Of a stretch of 64,000 bases of DNA, positions 21,172 through 35,396 are shown piece after piece; within the stretch, counting starts at the first letter, position 1; each line of letters begins with the position of its first letter. This stretch comes from Ascidia mentula. Taxonomy: Eukaryota > Chordata > Ascidiacea > Phlebobranchia > Ascidiidae. Location: NCBI GenBank assembly GCA_947561715.1, contig OX387198.1, positions 4,340,001-4,404,000 of the forward strand, in the 5' to 3' direction. A program made the translations under genes and the position numbers. The notes below the pieces were generated by a model, which did no database searches, was not told where the DNA came from, and saw only the letters and a program-made list of their open reading frames with translations.

Positions 21172-24100
21172 TCAGACGAAAACCTTAGCCAGGGCGTCGG
21201 CGCCAGCGCTAGCAATGTAGGTTGCGCTCGGGTGGAAGGCCACGGAGTAAATGGACTCGTCGAACTTCTTGCGGTGTGACGTCAATTCCTGTATGCAAGT
21301 CTTGCTGTCGAGATTCCACAATCGTATCGACGAATCGTGACCTGTATGACGTCACAATAAGGTTAATTGTTTCAAATTAAAGGGATATAACGTCCGGATA
21401 AAAGGGTGGGGGGTTGACTTACTTCCGGAAAGAAGATACAATCCGTTTGGATCGACTGAGAGACTCGTCACCGAATCAAGATGGGCAACCATTGAATGAA
21501 TCAAGTCGCCTGAAAAAAATATGGGATGGAATATATTGGATGGCATAAAAGTTCGGTGCTTAGTCAGCAAAAAAAACACTCCATTAAAATATGTGCTGAG
21601 TACCTGAAGTGTTGTCAAAGAACTTGATGTGACGATCCTCGTGCGCTGTCATGGTGATAGGCATGGTTGGATGAGTTGCGACTGCGTTTACCCGACCTGA
21701 GATTAAAATGTACCAAGGTCACGACAAGGTTAATACACACAGAAATCGAGAAGGTGGGAGTACGATTGACACAGAATAAAAACAAGTCATATTTCATTGG
21801 ATTCATTATTACGTGGACAACGATATTTTGCTATGATTGCAGCAATTAAAGGAAAAAGTTCATTAGACCAGGACAGGATCAAAATATTTTTGCTCTGCGA
21901 CCCAATTTTTTTTTTAACAAAATGTCCATGCAACCTCTTGATGGATAGCCTGCACGTTAATACTCTTAACACAAGGAACGTTCTCGTGCAAATGCCAATT
22001 GCTTCGCGACCTAAAATCGATCCATTGTTTAAAAAGTCCAGGATTAACTGAGACTTACCGCTGTCGCTCTCGGACAATATCACGGGGGTCTTTCCAGTTT
22101 CCAGGTCACAGATGACAACTTTGCCGTCGGTGTGGGACACCACCGCGTGGTTGGAATCGCATTGGACAAACTCGACGCAAGTGGGCGCCGCTTGGCCTGT
22201 TGGTGTAAAAGAACCCATTAATTATTCACGACCGGAGAAGAATTTCATTTAATCTTGCCATGAACCATATGCTGCATTCGTCGGAGACAAGTTTTTAGGA
22301 GATGACTCTGCCAAACTAACATCCCTCCTATCCAAGCGGGTCAAGAGACTAACCCACTGGGGGATTTGTAATTTGGTTCAGGGTGACAAGAATGGAATTT
22401 TATCGTGAAAAAATGTCGTCCGTTTACCATTTACAGAAAGTTATGGCAATTTTTGTATTCAAGTACGCGGTCATACATGATCTGTGCGCCCGCATTTTGC
22501 CGAACAGTCAGGTACCATGGATGCATGCAAATTTCACCGTTTAAAAAGATTTGATTTAAATGTTCTGAGAGAATACGGGAAAATCAATTCATAAAATTGG
22601 ATTAGAGTTCATCACATTCCTCACCATCAACTGCGTATGTTTGTACGAGGGGGTCTTTGGAGGTTGGTCTCCACAACTTGACCGAGTTGTCGGCCGAGGC
22701 GGAGAGAAGTTGTTGGCGGGTGTTCGAGTAAGACAGCGACCAAACAGCATCTGTGTGACCGACCAATATCTCTCCAGCCAGGGACGAATCTGCACAAAAA
22801 TATACACTGAAATATGGTAAACAGTAAAATGCCTACAGTATAAATGGGAAGAGTATTGTAATTATGTTGGAAACAGTAGTGGTCACGCCTCAGTACATAC
22901 ACATGGCAGTAACGGCGCACTTACATGCCACACCACGATTTAAGCATTGAGACAATGTTGCAACAGCATGAGGCCGCTGCGACCACAACATACGAAACAT
23001 AAACTGGTTTTGAGAAAACGTGTATTAAACAGCTGCGTACACAACATGAAAAAAGTATGTATATGACGTCACGATACGTGTAAACGGGGTTTGCTTACCG
23101 TAGGAATCGTAGGCGTCGATGTTAATGCTGGGTAGAGCCCAACAACGGACTGTCGAGTCTATTCCGCCGCTGAAGCAGAACACGCCGTCCGAACTTACGT
23201 CCAGACACAAAACTGCACCACTGTTAAAACACAAAACATACGTTGTTATTAATTTTTCGCAACCCTTGTTTTGTGATTGTACTTTTTGGATGCGTTAGTG
23301 CAATACACTAGACTACGCGTACATTGTGAATTTTTAACACAAAAGTAGTAAGTACTGAAAATGAAATCCACTCATGCATCTGTAAATTGGATGCCGCAAG
23401 TATCACCATTCTTAATCAACAAAGGGCTTACTGGTTGATTAGTTCTCTGCTTATCGTGGTAATTATTTACGATTTTGTGTTAAAGGTCTCACTCCCAACA
23501 ACATATAGATAATTCAATGCATTTCTAACAAGAACGTCACAGTTAAGGTCAGCCTCCAGTATAAACACAAACGTACACATGTCCACGGAAACTGTAGATG
23601 GGTTCCACGTCGAGGGCTTGACTCTTTTTGCTGGGAAGAGGTTTGTTCAGATTCCACAACTTCATCGTGTTGTCTTCCGATGCAGTGAGGACAGCGGACT
23701 CGGTGGGGAGGAACCGGATCGCACGGATCCCATCGAAATGACTCCGGAGTGTGTATTTGGGGCTCCAAGTTTTGCGGAAAGTTTCCTTTGTGGCCGAAAC
23801 CTTAAATGAAAGTTTTTTTTTATTCTAATAAGCTTATGTAAATTAGGACTGTATATCCTGGGATAGTTTTGCAGCCAATTATTTAATTGCATAATTATTT
23901 ATCAATGCAAAACAATAGGCTATGTAACAAAAACTTGGTATTGTACAAGTATTACTGTTTTTACCAATAAAGCATTTTTATTCTTACATCATATGCAAGT
24001 GGGTCTGCCTCATTAGCAACTGTAAGTCCTGCCAGAGCTCCAAGTCCAAGAGCATTTTCTATGGACTCATCACCAGCCTGCCCTCCACCCACAGTGAATG

Positions 24101-27100
24101 GTAGAGTATCTGTGAATGATAAAGAGTATTACATAGAGTTTAAAATGTGGCACAAGTTTTTGCCATCAGCAGTTTGGCAAATATTTAAAATAAGACATGT
24201 TCGTTATATTCTGATTTCATAAATTGCATTTTAAACATGCGTTCAATGATTTTGAAAAATTTTGACAATCAAATGTTCTAAAGTTGTTGCAATCAACAAT
24301 TAATCACATATTGTGTCCTGGGCAGGGCTGAAGTAGTTAAGTGTGATTGTTGTGTCATACATTGTAAGTTGGCAGAGTAAAAAAGCCAGGAAATACCAAC
24401 CTTCCTCAGGGAGATGAATATCGATGTCTTCGTTTGTTTTGTGTACTTCAGCACCTTGCAATGTTTGCAACATGTCTTGTAAATCTTTTTTTACAGGCCC
24501 TGTAGAAATACATAGAATTAATTTTTGTTCAGTTGACAGAACAATTAAACACAATGTTACAACAAAACGAAAAAAATGGAAAAGGCACAAAACCAGTTTA
24601 AAACATTTATTTTATTATTATCTGAAAATATTTTTTTGCACACAATACCTAAAAGTAAACGTGGCTAAACATAACAGGATCAAATTTACATTAAGAGTTT
24701 AACAAAGCTATTTAAGAAAGAGTTTTAAGCAATAACACTGAGTTAACAATATGACACTTACTTTTCATTCCCTGCTTTTTCATTCTTTTCTTTTCCATTC
24801 TGAACTGTTGCTTCATACTGTTCAGTTTATTTTGGTCGACCATCCAGTCAGTTGCAGTTGAATCATCTGTGGAAACAGTGGGAGTCAAAATTTAACTCAT
24901 TTCACATGATTGACCCACAGCTGACAGTAGTCACATTCTTTCACCTAACTCAGGGGTTCTTTACTCAAATAAAAATACAGACCAAAATATTTTTTAATAT
25001 CATGCCACACATTTATGTGCAAGTAACTGGGGGTACTTCCAGAAAAAAAATTTTAAATGTCAAAAGTTTGATTTTAAACTGTCAAAAAAAAACAAAAAAA
25101 CACTTTAAACTCACAAAAAATGAATATTTGGTGCAACAAAAATTATAACATGTTTGGTATTATGAAGTAACTATTATTAGGAAATATTATATATATATAC
25201 TTCATTATAATCTAATGTTCTACAAATACCATTTTTTTAACCAAGGCCATGCCATATTTGACATACATGTGTATGCGTTTTAAGAACTGAGAGCACTGGT
25301 GTTTGGCAATATACAAACAAACTTTTCAAAAACCACATACCTGTTTCTTCTACATCAGGAATATGAAAATCAAACTCTGCAATTGCTGTTTCAATTCCCA
25401 TGCCATCTACATCCTCCTACAACAAAATATTCAAGTTCAGATAATGGGGTGGTATTAACTTGCCCAGTTTGCAAGCTTCACAGCACCCTCTGTGGGTGAT
25501 CAAAATATTTATATTAGATAAGGTTGTAGTGCTTGAATTATTGAATTATTATGCTCTCAAAAGGCAAAAATGGCAACAATGTTACAGTGTGCACAGCATA
25601 GTGTAATATGAAGCACACAACATCTGTGATGAGACAAAAAACAGACAGTTTTGAGTATTTTGTACACTATAAGTTTACCTTATGGGCTCTAGATTTTCGC
25701 TGCATGTCCCCGGAGTTTGTAACATCGTCATCGTGCATTGGAACATCTTCATCTTCATTATCAGCAGAATTTAAAATCATGTCAAAATCACGTAATGCAT
25801 CGTCTGTTTCAGATTGCTCAGTTGCAAGGGCAAGATTAAAGCTTCCAGATCTAAAACAACATTTTTTTAAATGTTTGTTGCCGCACTACGGGATGCAAAT
25901 ATTACTGTAACCAGGAGATTCTACTTGAGTAAGAACTGAAGATGCTTTATTAAAAAGCGAAACATGTTTTATAAAATCAGAAGCGTGGACACAAAGTTGT
26001 TCTAGTAACATTTAAAATTGAATTGAAGGTTAACTTGTGTCATGTGAAAGAAGTGTTGCTGGTTAGGTAGATTTTATGAAGTAAAAACATTTTATTGTAA
26101 CCAGGAGGCACTTATAACTTAGTTTTTATTAAATACAGTATTTTGTAATAAACCCAACTTTGTACTGAACTTTATGTATTGATTAGAACATTTGTATCAA
26201 TATGTTTGTTTATGCTTGTGTGAACTAACAGCTGACATTCAACTGACCAACAAGAAGGAAAGACATGATAGGTGATTTGAAAAGGACAAGCCTTGCAATG
26301 ATACAACTGCAGAATAATTGCAAATAAAGTAACACCCTACTTGTTTTTGGCTTTTTCCTCTTCTGTTATATCACCATTGACCATTTTGTTGTCATTCTCG
26401 ACGGCTTTGTTCATGTCATAGTTGTTACCAAGCAAAGCCTTCACCCTTTGTGATCTCACATCTAATATTGTGTCACTGTAGCCAACCTCCTGGAGATATC
26501 TGGTAAAGTTTGTAAAAAACAGCTTGTTGCAATACAAAAAGTTATTATTTTGTCTATCAATCATAGCATATTCACTGCACATTGTAAATGAAACTTTATA
26601 ACTCAACAGTAGACACTATATTGTATTCTGTAAAACACACCTTCCTTTAATTTGGGTACATTCGATGCTAGACATTAGCTTGTTTGCAAAAAAACTGTAA
26701 TTTTGTTTTGAAACAGCTCAACAACAAACACAAACATAACAAGCGTACAGTATTGACATATTTCATCAACATTTGTAATGATAAGACAAACTGCTTCCTT
26801 GAAGCTGTCATACCAACACCAGTCTCCAAGTTTGTTTTAATTATTAATGAAAACATGTTTAAGTTCAATACAGCGCTAGTTGTATGATAAGGAAGTCAGT
26901 TAGTTGCCTACTTGCCATCATGCACAACAGAACCATTTTCCACACAATTAGTATATTTATTTTCCAAAATTGTATTTCTTTTAGTGTGTTGCTCTCTGTG
27001 GCCAAGTCTAACAGCACAAGTTGTTGATAAATTAATAAAAAATATGCATAAATGCAGAATATACCAGCTGATCAGATAATAGCAAGAAAAATATCATTTT

Positions 27101-30100
27101 TGTGTGGTTTTATGAAGAAGTCCAAAGTGCATAAAAGATCCTACAATGCCCACCAAAATGGCAAAAAAAAATTAATCAAATCATGTTTAGTGATTTGGAC
27201 TAAAACATTGTAGTGCAATTAAATATATGCAACTATATTGTATAGAACTTTGTTACTTACTGTCGCAGAAGTTGTCTGCCATGCCTCCAAGACATGTTAG
27301 CATTAGCTGTTGGTATTTCAGTTGTTTTTGAGTCATCTGAGAAAAAAATATTGACTGGCCTAAAATTTGAGTCTAAATTGTATGTGGAACTGGAAGTTAG
27401 CAATCAAGAGATTATTATGCTAAGTTTATTAAACATTCACAAAAATCCAAGGTAGAATGACATTTTTTGGTCGATTTGACAAAGAATGATATACATTTGT
27501 GTACCCACAATTTAAAACCTACCATTGGCATCATTGATGATCTGGTCTACGCTCATTTCATTTCCAAATCTTAGTTTATGAACTTTTGCCCTGAGAAAAT
27601 AGAATAGACATCAACATACATGCAAAACCCTCAACAGAGGAGCAAATAAATGCATTGTTGGATAAAATGACCTCATGACAAAAAACATTTACCCATTTTT
27701 TTCATGTATTTTGATGTCAAATAATGAAACATGGAAGGAAGTTTCATCGCAAATCCCCAATACACATTGGAGTTGTGTGTAATGATGTGGCATAATTTAC
27801 CTTTCTTGCTTGAGAGCAAATTCCAGCATTTTGATTCTTCTAATAAGGTCACGCTTGAGGTTCTCCTGACCTTTTCTTTCACCTTGCAAGAATGCGATCC
27901 TTGCCTACACAAAAATGCCAGTTACAAGGTGATGCCTCAATGGAAAATGGAAACAAGTGGAATATGGAGAAATTCACTCAAATATAAAGCATTGAAAAAG
28001 AATTCTTGGTTAATTGGCCAATTTCCTGCGCTGATTAGTAGTTTGTAAACAGGAAATCTTACACAACAGGAACATTACAGAGTTTTTTAGGGACTACTAT
28101 ATGCAAAAATATCACACTAACAGATGAATAAGGCAGTATTAGCAAAAGAAAAAATCATAAAATGTAATTGATAAATATAAATATATAGATTTTATTTTTA
28201 TATATTTGTCATTAGCAATATATAATGTGTCATTAGCAAGCTGATGCTGTATTACTAGAAACCAAGTTTAAACAAGTGTGCAGAATTTGAACAACACTTC
28301 GGGACCTGTGTCACATGGTTAGGTATATTACCAAACACGAGCAAAGTTGCCAATATAGCAGAAAGGAAGTGAGTGCGTGCATGATATGGCAACCGACACC
28401 GGCCTCAATTCATATAAATAAAAAGCCTGCAGCAAATTTGAAGATAACAAAATATGGATCAATGCCCAACAGTAAGTGATAATGCTGGACTTATGAACAA
28501 TGGACACTTGACCTATATCTATACACATGCCATTTATAACATAGTTTAACTATCATGATTAGTTATATATGTATATCATACACCAAAGGTACAGAATTTT
28601 TTTTAGTTTTATAAACCAACCAGTTACGTATATTAGCATACAATTGGTTAAGTAAATGAGCAATGATGCAAAGCACAAATGCCAAGCTTCAATGAATATG
28701 TGAGGAAACAAGGTCATTAATAAAATATTATGGGTGGTTTGTTTGGAAGTATTAATATTTTACAGAACCTTCACATGTTATTATAATGACTTCAATTATA
28801 TTTGAATACTGACTACATAACATAGTAGTGACTACAAAATCTATATACATATATTTTTTTTCTTCAGCTGAAAAGGTTATGTCACAAAACATTTAGTTGA
28901 TACATTAGTTTCATGCTGAAATCTAAAGGTTTTGTCCACAAAAGGAACAGGATATGTAGAAGCACCAGCATGTGAACATATTAAACACAGCACAGTGCTA
29001 TTTTCTTCTGAGGTGATTCATTTATATCATCATAGTATTTATCACAATCGTAAAAAAAACAGATTGATGTAGCAAAAATGTTGTAGGAGTATTGCAAGGA
29101 GGCATGATTTATAAAACAAGATAACACGTTTATACTTGTAATTCTGCACGTTCCACATCCCACTGTGCTCTTTCCATTTCAAATCGGGACCATTCATGTT
29201 GGATGAAATGAAGTATTCCAGGCATGGAGTACGCTGGTTTTCCATCTCCCTTTGATTTAGAAAAGAAATAAATTAGAAGGATCATAACATGAATGTTGAT
29301 TTTAAATTCACAAAATGCTAAATAATATTATCATCATTTAGCTCTTAATAAAGCTAACCAGTTCCAGTGTAACTACAAGAAGAACAAATGTGTCATCATT
29401 GAGGACTGTTTAGTAAATACCAAGCACAAAAAAATGAACATAATACTCTGGACAAGAGCATTTTTACACCAGAGTAAAGCTAATTATTTCCATGTGATGA
29501 ATATATTATTTCACCTTGATCTTGCAAATTTGCATTTATACAAAATCAATAAACAAATAAACAGGAAAAAGTTCTATGATTAGCAGTAGAAAGCATTTAT
29601 TCTTTTCGGTATTGTTAATCCTGTTAAAACAAGCGCAAACAATAACACCATGATGATAACTAGGACTTGGCTTTGTGACACCTTCCAACAACAGCAGGAG
29701 ATTGCCAACAGACAACAGGGCATGAATGTCTATGCAGTAACATCGCAAACACAAAACAACATCACCGTTTCCTACTGTTTAAATTATCCACGGAAGTAAC
29801 ATCCTTGCAGTTATTATTGCGCATTTAGTTAAATCTGTTTCATTATTTTCTTCAAAATAACAGTGTGTGTTTTTTGGGGTAATATATATCTTAGAGGACA
29901 TTTTTACATAAATCATAAATCTGTTGTTTTTATCAATTAAAAATATTTTTTTTGAACCAGCAATGTTTACCATCAAGCCAATATTTGCATATGGACTGTA
30001 TATACAAAAATAAACATACCCACTGGTTTATCAGTTTAAACGAAACAAAATGCCAACTGTAAAAAATCAGAACTAGTTTTCGTAAAGTTTGGATATAAGT

Positions 30101-30956
30101 TAGTACTTGAGGACAAACAAATACACGTACGTGCCAAACCTGCCACAAATGGCTGTTTTGCTTTTTATAGCTGGCAGCCAAACATGGGTTGGCAAACCCA
30201 CTGTTAGCTGGGTTTCTTTGAAAACATCTCATCAACATGAAACTAAAACATGTTGTGCAAACTTATTAATAACCAGGGGTAGCTGAAAAATAGCAACTTT
30301 AACACTGCAAACCCCCAGGCATGAGTAATATGACAATGACAAATGCCAGTTTTAAAACTAGAAATCCAATGTGAATGGTTTACTATTATTGGTTTATTTA
30401 GCAATGATGTAATTGCTGAACACAAAGGCCTTCAAAAGAATTTGACCAATGTAATGGAATGACACACTCCATGCCTTTTGATAACAAAAGATGATTCTCG
30501 TCATTTCAGTATATATTGAACATTCTGCAATTCATGTAGCATTAAATTTGTGCATATTTTCAAAATGGAATTGCCACGAGGTAGAATAGAGTACAACACG
30601 ATGCTCTATAGGAAGTGTGGTGAAATTATTATCTTGCTTATAAATGATTAACCAGACTGCACACAACCACGCTGGTTGAGAATACTAAAACCTGTTTCCT
30701 GTGTTTAAAAACATTTATTGAACCTTTGCTATCAATGTTTAAGTGTTTGTTTAACAACACACCACAAGCTAGTCACACAGATAAACTTAATGCTATGCAA
30801 AAACATTGGCAGAAAATATTGGATTAACAGTTGTCTAACACAAACATTTTGCTTTGTTTTTACAGATCCATACAATCAGAAATACAATGCAACATATATA
30901 TATATACTTACAGAGTCTCCACCCTGGCTGTTACCACTTGCTTCATCAATTTCCAT
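21172..30956 (-). CDS. STRN: Striatin (WD-repeat scaffold of the STRIPAK complex), 712 aa
   Basis: Scaffold and PP2A regulatory subunit (B''') of STRIPAK, linking the phosphatase to GCKIII kinases. Eighteen exons on the minus strand close in frame: 30956-30912, 29249-29136, 27904-27801, 27590-27523, 27336-27261, 26499-26341, 25850-25679, 25416-25341, 24866-24762, 24499-24401, 24109-23988, 23800-23577, 23220-23099, 22789-22625, 22196-22059, 21696-21604, 21509-21423 and 21341-21172. The N-terminus has YSMPGILHFIQHEWSRFE and the long coiled coil of the family. Acidic linkers and a basic region (EKKRMKKQGMK) follow, then WD40 repeats. The protein ends ADALAKVFV, as striatins do. Introns are long at the 5' end. 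Only one paralogue is visible; vertebrates have three. Confidence 0.95.
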
Positions 30957-31154
30957 GACAATAAAAGCAGCAAACAATGACCTATAAAATTGATCTAGCT
31001 AAGCTGCTTGTCAAGAAAACCTTGAAAGCAAACAAAAACTGAGTGATCGAAACTCCGGTATCGGCCTACATGATATATAAACCACATTGTAAACAATGTC
31101 ATGTATCCTCCATATACTTTTGTGAAAATTTACAAATAACAAACTTACGAATCT

Positions 31155-31180
31155 CATATATATATATATATATATACATA
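31155..31180. repeat. TA-dinucleotide microsatellite
   Basis: An uninterrupted TA run of about ten units. Similar shorter runs occur near 25183, 30895 and 31647, all in introns or intergenic DNA of the STRN side. Confidence 0.8.
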
Positions 31181-31279
31181 CATAAACCCTGAAGACAGTA
31201 ATATTACATGCAATGGCATGATAGGCAGGATCGCCCCACTGCGCAGGTCCTTGCTTGGCGATCACTAAGGTTGCGCGGT

Positions 31280-31559
31280 CATGAGGTTCTCTGGCTTGGC
31301 AGCCCAGGCAATGCAGCCTAGCTGGATCAGCCACTTTATCCTGACAAGTCGGAGCAAGATTTGAAAATCAAATCACCCTGTGAAACCACTGAGCTTCTAT
31401 AGCTCAGTTGGTAGAGCGTTGGGCCCGGTTAGCCCAGGGTCGTGAGTTCAAACCTCACCGGGAGCTTGATTTTTCAAATCTTGCTCCGACTTGTCAGGAA
31501 AAAGTGACTGATCCAGCTAGGCTGCATTGCCTGGACTGCCAAGCCTGAAAACCTCATGA
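31280..31559. mobile_element. tRNA-derived SINE arranged as a large inverted repeat
   Basis: Arms 31280-31370 and 31466-31559 are reverse complements over about 90 bp with scattered mismatches and small gaps. Between them lies a tRNA-like head (31393-31465). The right arm continues directly from the tRNA-like part, as in a SINE body. The left arm is the same body in the opposite direction without its head. The likely origin is insertion of one SINE next to an inverted copy of the same family. Confidence 0.75.
31393..31465 (+). tRNA. tRNA-like SINE head (probably not a working tRNA)
   Basis: Seventy-three bases contain a classic A box (TAGCTCAGTTGGTAGAGC) and B box (GTGAGTTCAAACCTCAC). D-arm and T-arm stems pair perfectly. 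The acceptor stem has two wobble pairs and an A-C mismatch. The anticodon loop would read GGT but has C instead of the universal T33 before it, and one extra base precedes the stem. Those faults and the repeat context point to a SINE promoter rather than a decoding tRNA. Confidence 0.45.
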
Positions 31560-32756
31560 TGATGATAAACCCTGAACATTTATAAAAAAAATTCACATTA
31601 TACATTAAATGCCAGATTGGAAAGAATGCCATGAGGATAATAGCAATATATATATATATATAAAAAAGATTATAATTTATACTTTAATACACAATAAAAT
31701 TTTTGATAGTCAGTGGGTCAGTGTATTCAACATTCGCTCAAAAAAATCCACTGTGTGAATTACAAACATTCTATATGATAGTAACGTAGTTGTCAAAAAG
31801 AAGGGTTTGTACATGAAAGGGTAAAACCCTGCTTATTTTTATAGTTTGCACAGCGTAATTGTTTTCACAACAGCAATTTATGACCAAAACTTCATTAGAA
31901 AATCTAGAAGTCCACCACGAGTTCCCAAATCAATCACAAATGATAATATAACGTACATCACATTTCGCTAACGACAATACAAAATCTAGCCTATATAAGT
32001 TAGTTTCGTAAAGCAATGCATATTCGTTCAATAGATTAGTTAAACAAGGAAAACAGCCAACACCTAATTTTGTAAAAACTTTAAAGTTAACACAATGAAG
32101 AAACCAATTTCAAATTTAACAACTTCCAAGCATCATCACCCAGCAGGGCCAGCATCTCACTTTAGTAAACCTTTCTGTTTCGACTTTTTCCCCGGTCTCA
32201 GATACGAAGAAAAAGATACCAACGATTTGCACACAGATTCAAACGTACCGCTACAATAATAAAAGCAATTGTATCCAGTTCGAGTGATTATAAACTGGTA
32301 ACTTTAGTTGATGTTTTACTTTTACAATTGCTCTTTATCCAGGCTTTGATATGTGTTAGTGCCTTGTTTCCGAAAATTTTTTAGAAATAACAATTGCTTT
32401 TCACTTTAAACCAGAATTTCTTCATCGTAGCCGCGACGCGAAATGTTGCTTCCGGAAACTGTTTCGCTTCAGCTTATCCGGTTATTCCAACAATTTGGAT
32501 ATATTTTTGCCTAGATTTTCACACAAAAGACTATATATTGTAACTTAACAACTCCTCGTATTGTATATTAATAAACTTTGTTAGGAAAGCGAACAAATAT
32601 TTTGAGATAAAAAAGTGACTTCAGAAATCACTCATGCGTGAAGCAACAAAGATCGTAGCCAAAACTTTACATTTTTGCAGCTGTTTGCAATTTTTGCAGG
32701 TGTTTTTACGTTTTTCCAACCAAACTAGTCAAAGTTATAGAGAAAAACTAATTTTC

Positions 32757-34735
32757 ATGGAACCACCAGCTAAAAAGCTGCGGCCATATGTAACTAAATT
32801 TCAGCGTCGAAAAGCTCAAGAAACCGAAGGTAAACATGACAATCACAATCAGGTTCCAAACACAAACAACAAAGACGAAACCGGCGTAACCGATGTTAAA
32901 GAACTATTTATCAGTGACGAAACGGTTTTGGAGCATGATGACAAAGCATACAGAAGTGTCCTTCCAAGGTTTGTTGCAATTATGTTCTGCAACACTGTAT
33001 ATTGATCTTTTTTACACATTGTTTAATGTTTACCAACATGTTCTGTGTGCAAATTCACTGGAAAAATAACTTTAAACAAATGATTGATACTGGTAGAATA
33101 AATATTGCAACTGACTTAGAAATGACACTGACTTTGTGTGCACTTACAGGAAAGTGGATCGCGCTGCGAAGGTATCAGACTCACCAATATGGTGTACTCG
33201 ATGGTGCCCGAAATTCAGTCACTTGTTGTGCACATGCAGTGGTGACACGGTGCAACTCTTCAATGTCATGAAGAATGATAAAATTAGGTATGTATGTGAT
33301 GCATGGATTGAAAATACTAAGATTGGTTAAAATTATCTACCTACTATATAATCAGTTAATGTTATTAAAAGTTCAAATTAAATTTGTTGTGTTTAAGAGT
33401 CTGTGCTTAATATGAATTTTAGCCCTGTTCGAAAGATGAAACATTCCAGTCCAGTAAAGCACTGTGATTGGTCTCGGACAAGCCGTCAGCTGTTGACGAG
33501 TACATTTGATGGTCATGTTAATGTCTACGACTTCTTAAACCAAGGCACAATTAGTGACAAGTATGTGACATTTTTTAAAACATTGTAATGTTCAATGAGA
33601 GCTGCAGACAGCTGTACGCATGAAAAGTAGCACTAAGTGGAAATCTGCGTGCCTGCTAGTCTATCAGCTAGACTGATGATACCTTACAGGTCGAAACACT
33701 GTGTACACCTGTCTGTAGGTCTCATTGATTATTTATTTGCCTCTTTTGCGCATATAACAGTGTAAAATTAGTATATACAGTGTTTTCTTGTTTGTAAAGG
33801 TTAAAGGTGGATGCTCAACTTTCCTTGGGCAAGTGGTGGAAAGATGATGACAACCTCATCTTGTTGGGAGGTGAAAATTCGTTTCTTTCCACGTTTGACA
33901 TCAGAACGGGAAAGGTGGATCATTTTCCATATATGATACTTGTGCATGCCACAACAACATTTTCACCGTTGCCCTAAATTAACAGGAATCTTGCAAGTAC
34001 AAATTCAAGTGTGGAAAGATTTTGTCGTTTGATTTTCTTCCTGGTTCATCAAGTTTTGTTGCCAGTAGCGACTTGGTCAATCGACAGTCAGCCGAGCACA
34101 ACCTTATTGTATGGGATCTGAGAACTGGAGCCAAGTTGTCGAGCCAAATATTTCATGTACGCTTTGGTATAGTTTATTTCTATGTTTCATATTGATATGA
34201 AAATCTCAAGAAGTTTTTGTCGTTGAAGACAAGATTCAGCCAATTCAGTTTCAATATTTTCTGCCATAAATAGAATAAGTGTATACTATGTGTTAACAGG
34301 AGCGCTACACCTGCCCCTGTGTGTTGGCCCACCCAAGTGGGGCAAACTTTCTTGCCCAAACTACAGGGAATTATATTGCCAGGTTCAGTACACAAAAGCC
34401 ATACAGACTGGATAAGTTTGTACGCTACCAAAACCACACAGTAAGTACCTGTCCACGCAAATTATGTTTATTGCACATTTGGTTGATTATTGTTTTGCAC
34501 ACAGGTCAATAAATATCCGGTCGCCTTTGACACAACAAAAGATGGACACTTTGTAATATCGGGAAGCTCCAATGGCTCAGTAGTTTGTTACAAGCACAGT
34601 AATGGAAATTACATGAGGACTGTACCCTTGTTGGTAAAAGATGAAGTGTCTTGCATTGACGTACAGTGTCACCCGATAATTCCTGGCACAGTAGCTGTTA
34701 GCGACTGGGCAGGCACTTTACACTTACTAACGTAG
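32757..34735 (+). CDS. WDR25: WD-repeat protein WDR25, 381 aa
   Basis: Seven exons close in frame: 32757-32968, 33150-33287, 33423-33560, 33800-33914, 33986-34156, 34300-34440 and 34505-34735. After a charged N-terminal tail of about 75 residues come WD40 repeats. The stretch SSQIFHERYTCPCVLAHP, with FLAQTTGNYIARFS and RYQNHTVNKYPV, matches the vertebrate WDR25 C-terminal propeller segment by segment. WDR25 resembles a splicing-associated WD family (CDC40-like), but its role is poorly defined. The protein is shorter than human WDR25, mostly at the N-terminus. It diverges from STRN and converges on PEX13. Confidence 0.85.
33605..33720. mobile_element. Diverged relative of the foldback element, in a WDR25 intron
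   Basis: The reverse complement of 33672-33720 reads CAGACAGGTGTACACAGTG then TTTCGACCTGTAAGGTATC, parallel to the arm of the element at 10196 (CAGACAGATGGCCACTGTTT, CGACCTAAAAGGTCTC). A partial opposite arm (GCTGCAGACAG) lies near 33602. It sits in intron 3 and seems to leave splicing intact. Confidence 0.5.
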
Positions 34736-35396
34736 CAGCAGGCACACACACACAAAAAAGTGAGATTGAAGTGAACTTGCAGTCCTGGGTTATCAACTTA
34801 CTGCTATTCGTGCAGAATTAGTGGGAAATTCATGCGTCGCCGGATGAAACTGCTCCTCCATTGCTGTGGATGTTTTCCCACTTTTAAGACAAAATAAGTG
34901 TGTTTTAATGCAGATATAGTGATAACAGAACAATTTAACACAAGTTTAAATACATTATTGTGTACATGTAAAAAACTGCATTGCTGTTAACAATTTCCCA
35001 GTATACTCAAAATATATTGTGTATATTACACTTATACAACAAGTGCAATGCATTGAAATGTGGAAATGATTCAGTATTTTTGTAACATTTTGTTTATTTT
35101 AGAAGCCTATACACCATTTTTGAGGTGTGTATTTTTAATTGATTGTTTACATATAATGTCACACAATTGTGTGTATGTGTTGTACAGTACGTGATACAAG
35201 AATTGCTGATGTATTTCAAAAACTTTTGCCAACAAAGATCTATGAGCAGTTGAATGTTTTTTCCAGTATTTTTGATGCGGAATACAGCAATGAAATAATC
35301 TTATATGGAGGTTTAACTCCACATACATAAAAAGGTTTTACTGCAGCTGTTCCAGATGTCGTAAATTGCATCTGACATGAGGTTTTCAACCACAAA
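34736..35396. other. Short convergent spacer between WDR25 and PEX13
   Basis: About 660 bp holding both 3' ends. It is AT-rich with a short CA run near 34744. No exon is seen. The last PEX13 exon contains a donor-like GAG|GTAAGA just before its stop codon, so an additional 3' exon here cannot be excluded. Confidence 0.45.

Larger units (their letters stand above)
30957..32756. other. Intergenic DNA between divergent STRN and WDR25 genes
   Basis: It should hold both promoters. It contains TA-dinucleotide runs near 31155-31180 and 31645-31665, and the tRNA-SINE palindrome listed separately. An alternative upstream ATG for WDR25 lies in frame at 32634. I prefer 32757, because the peptide between them is hydrophobic and unlike the family. 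Confidence 0.5.
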
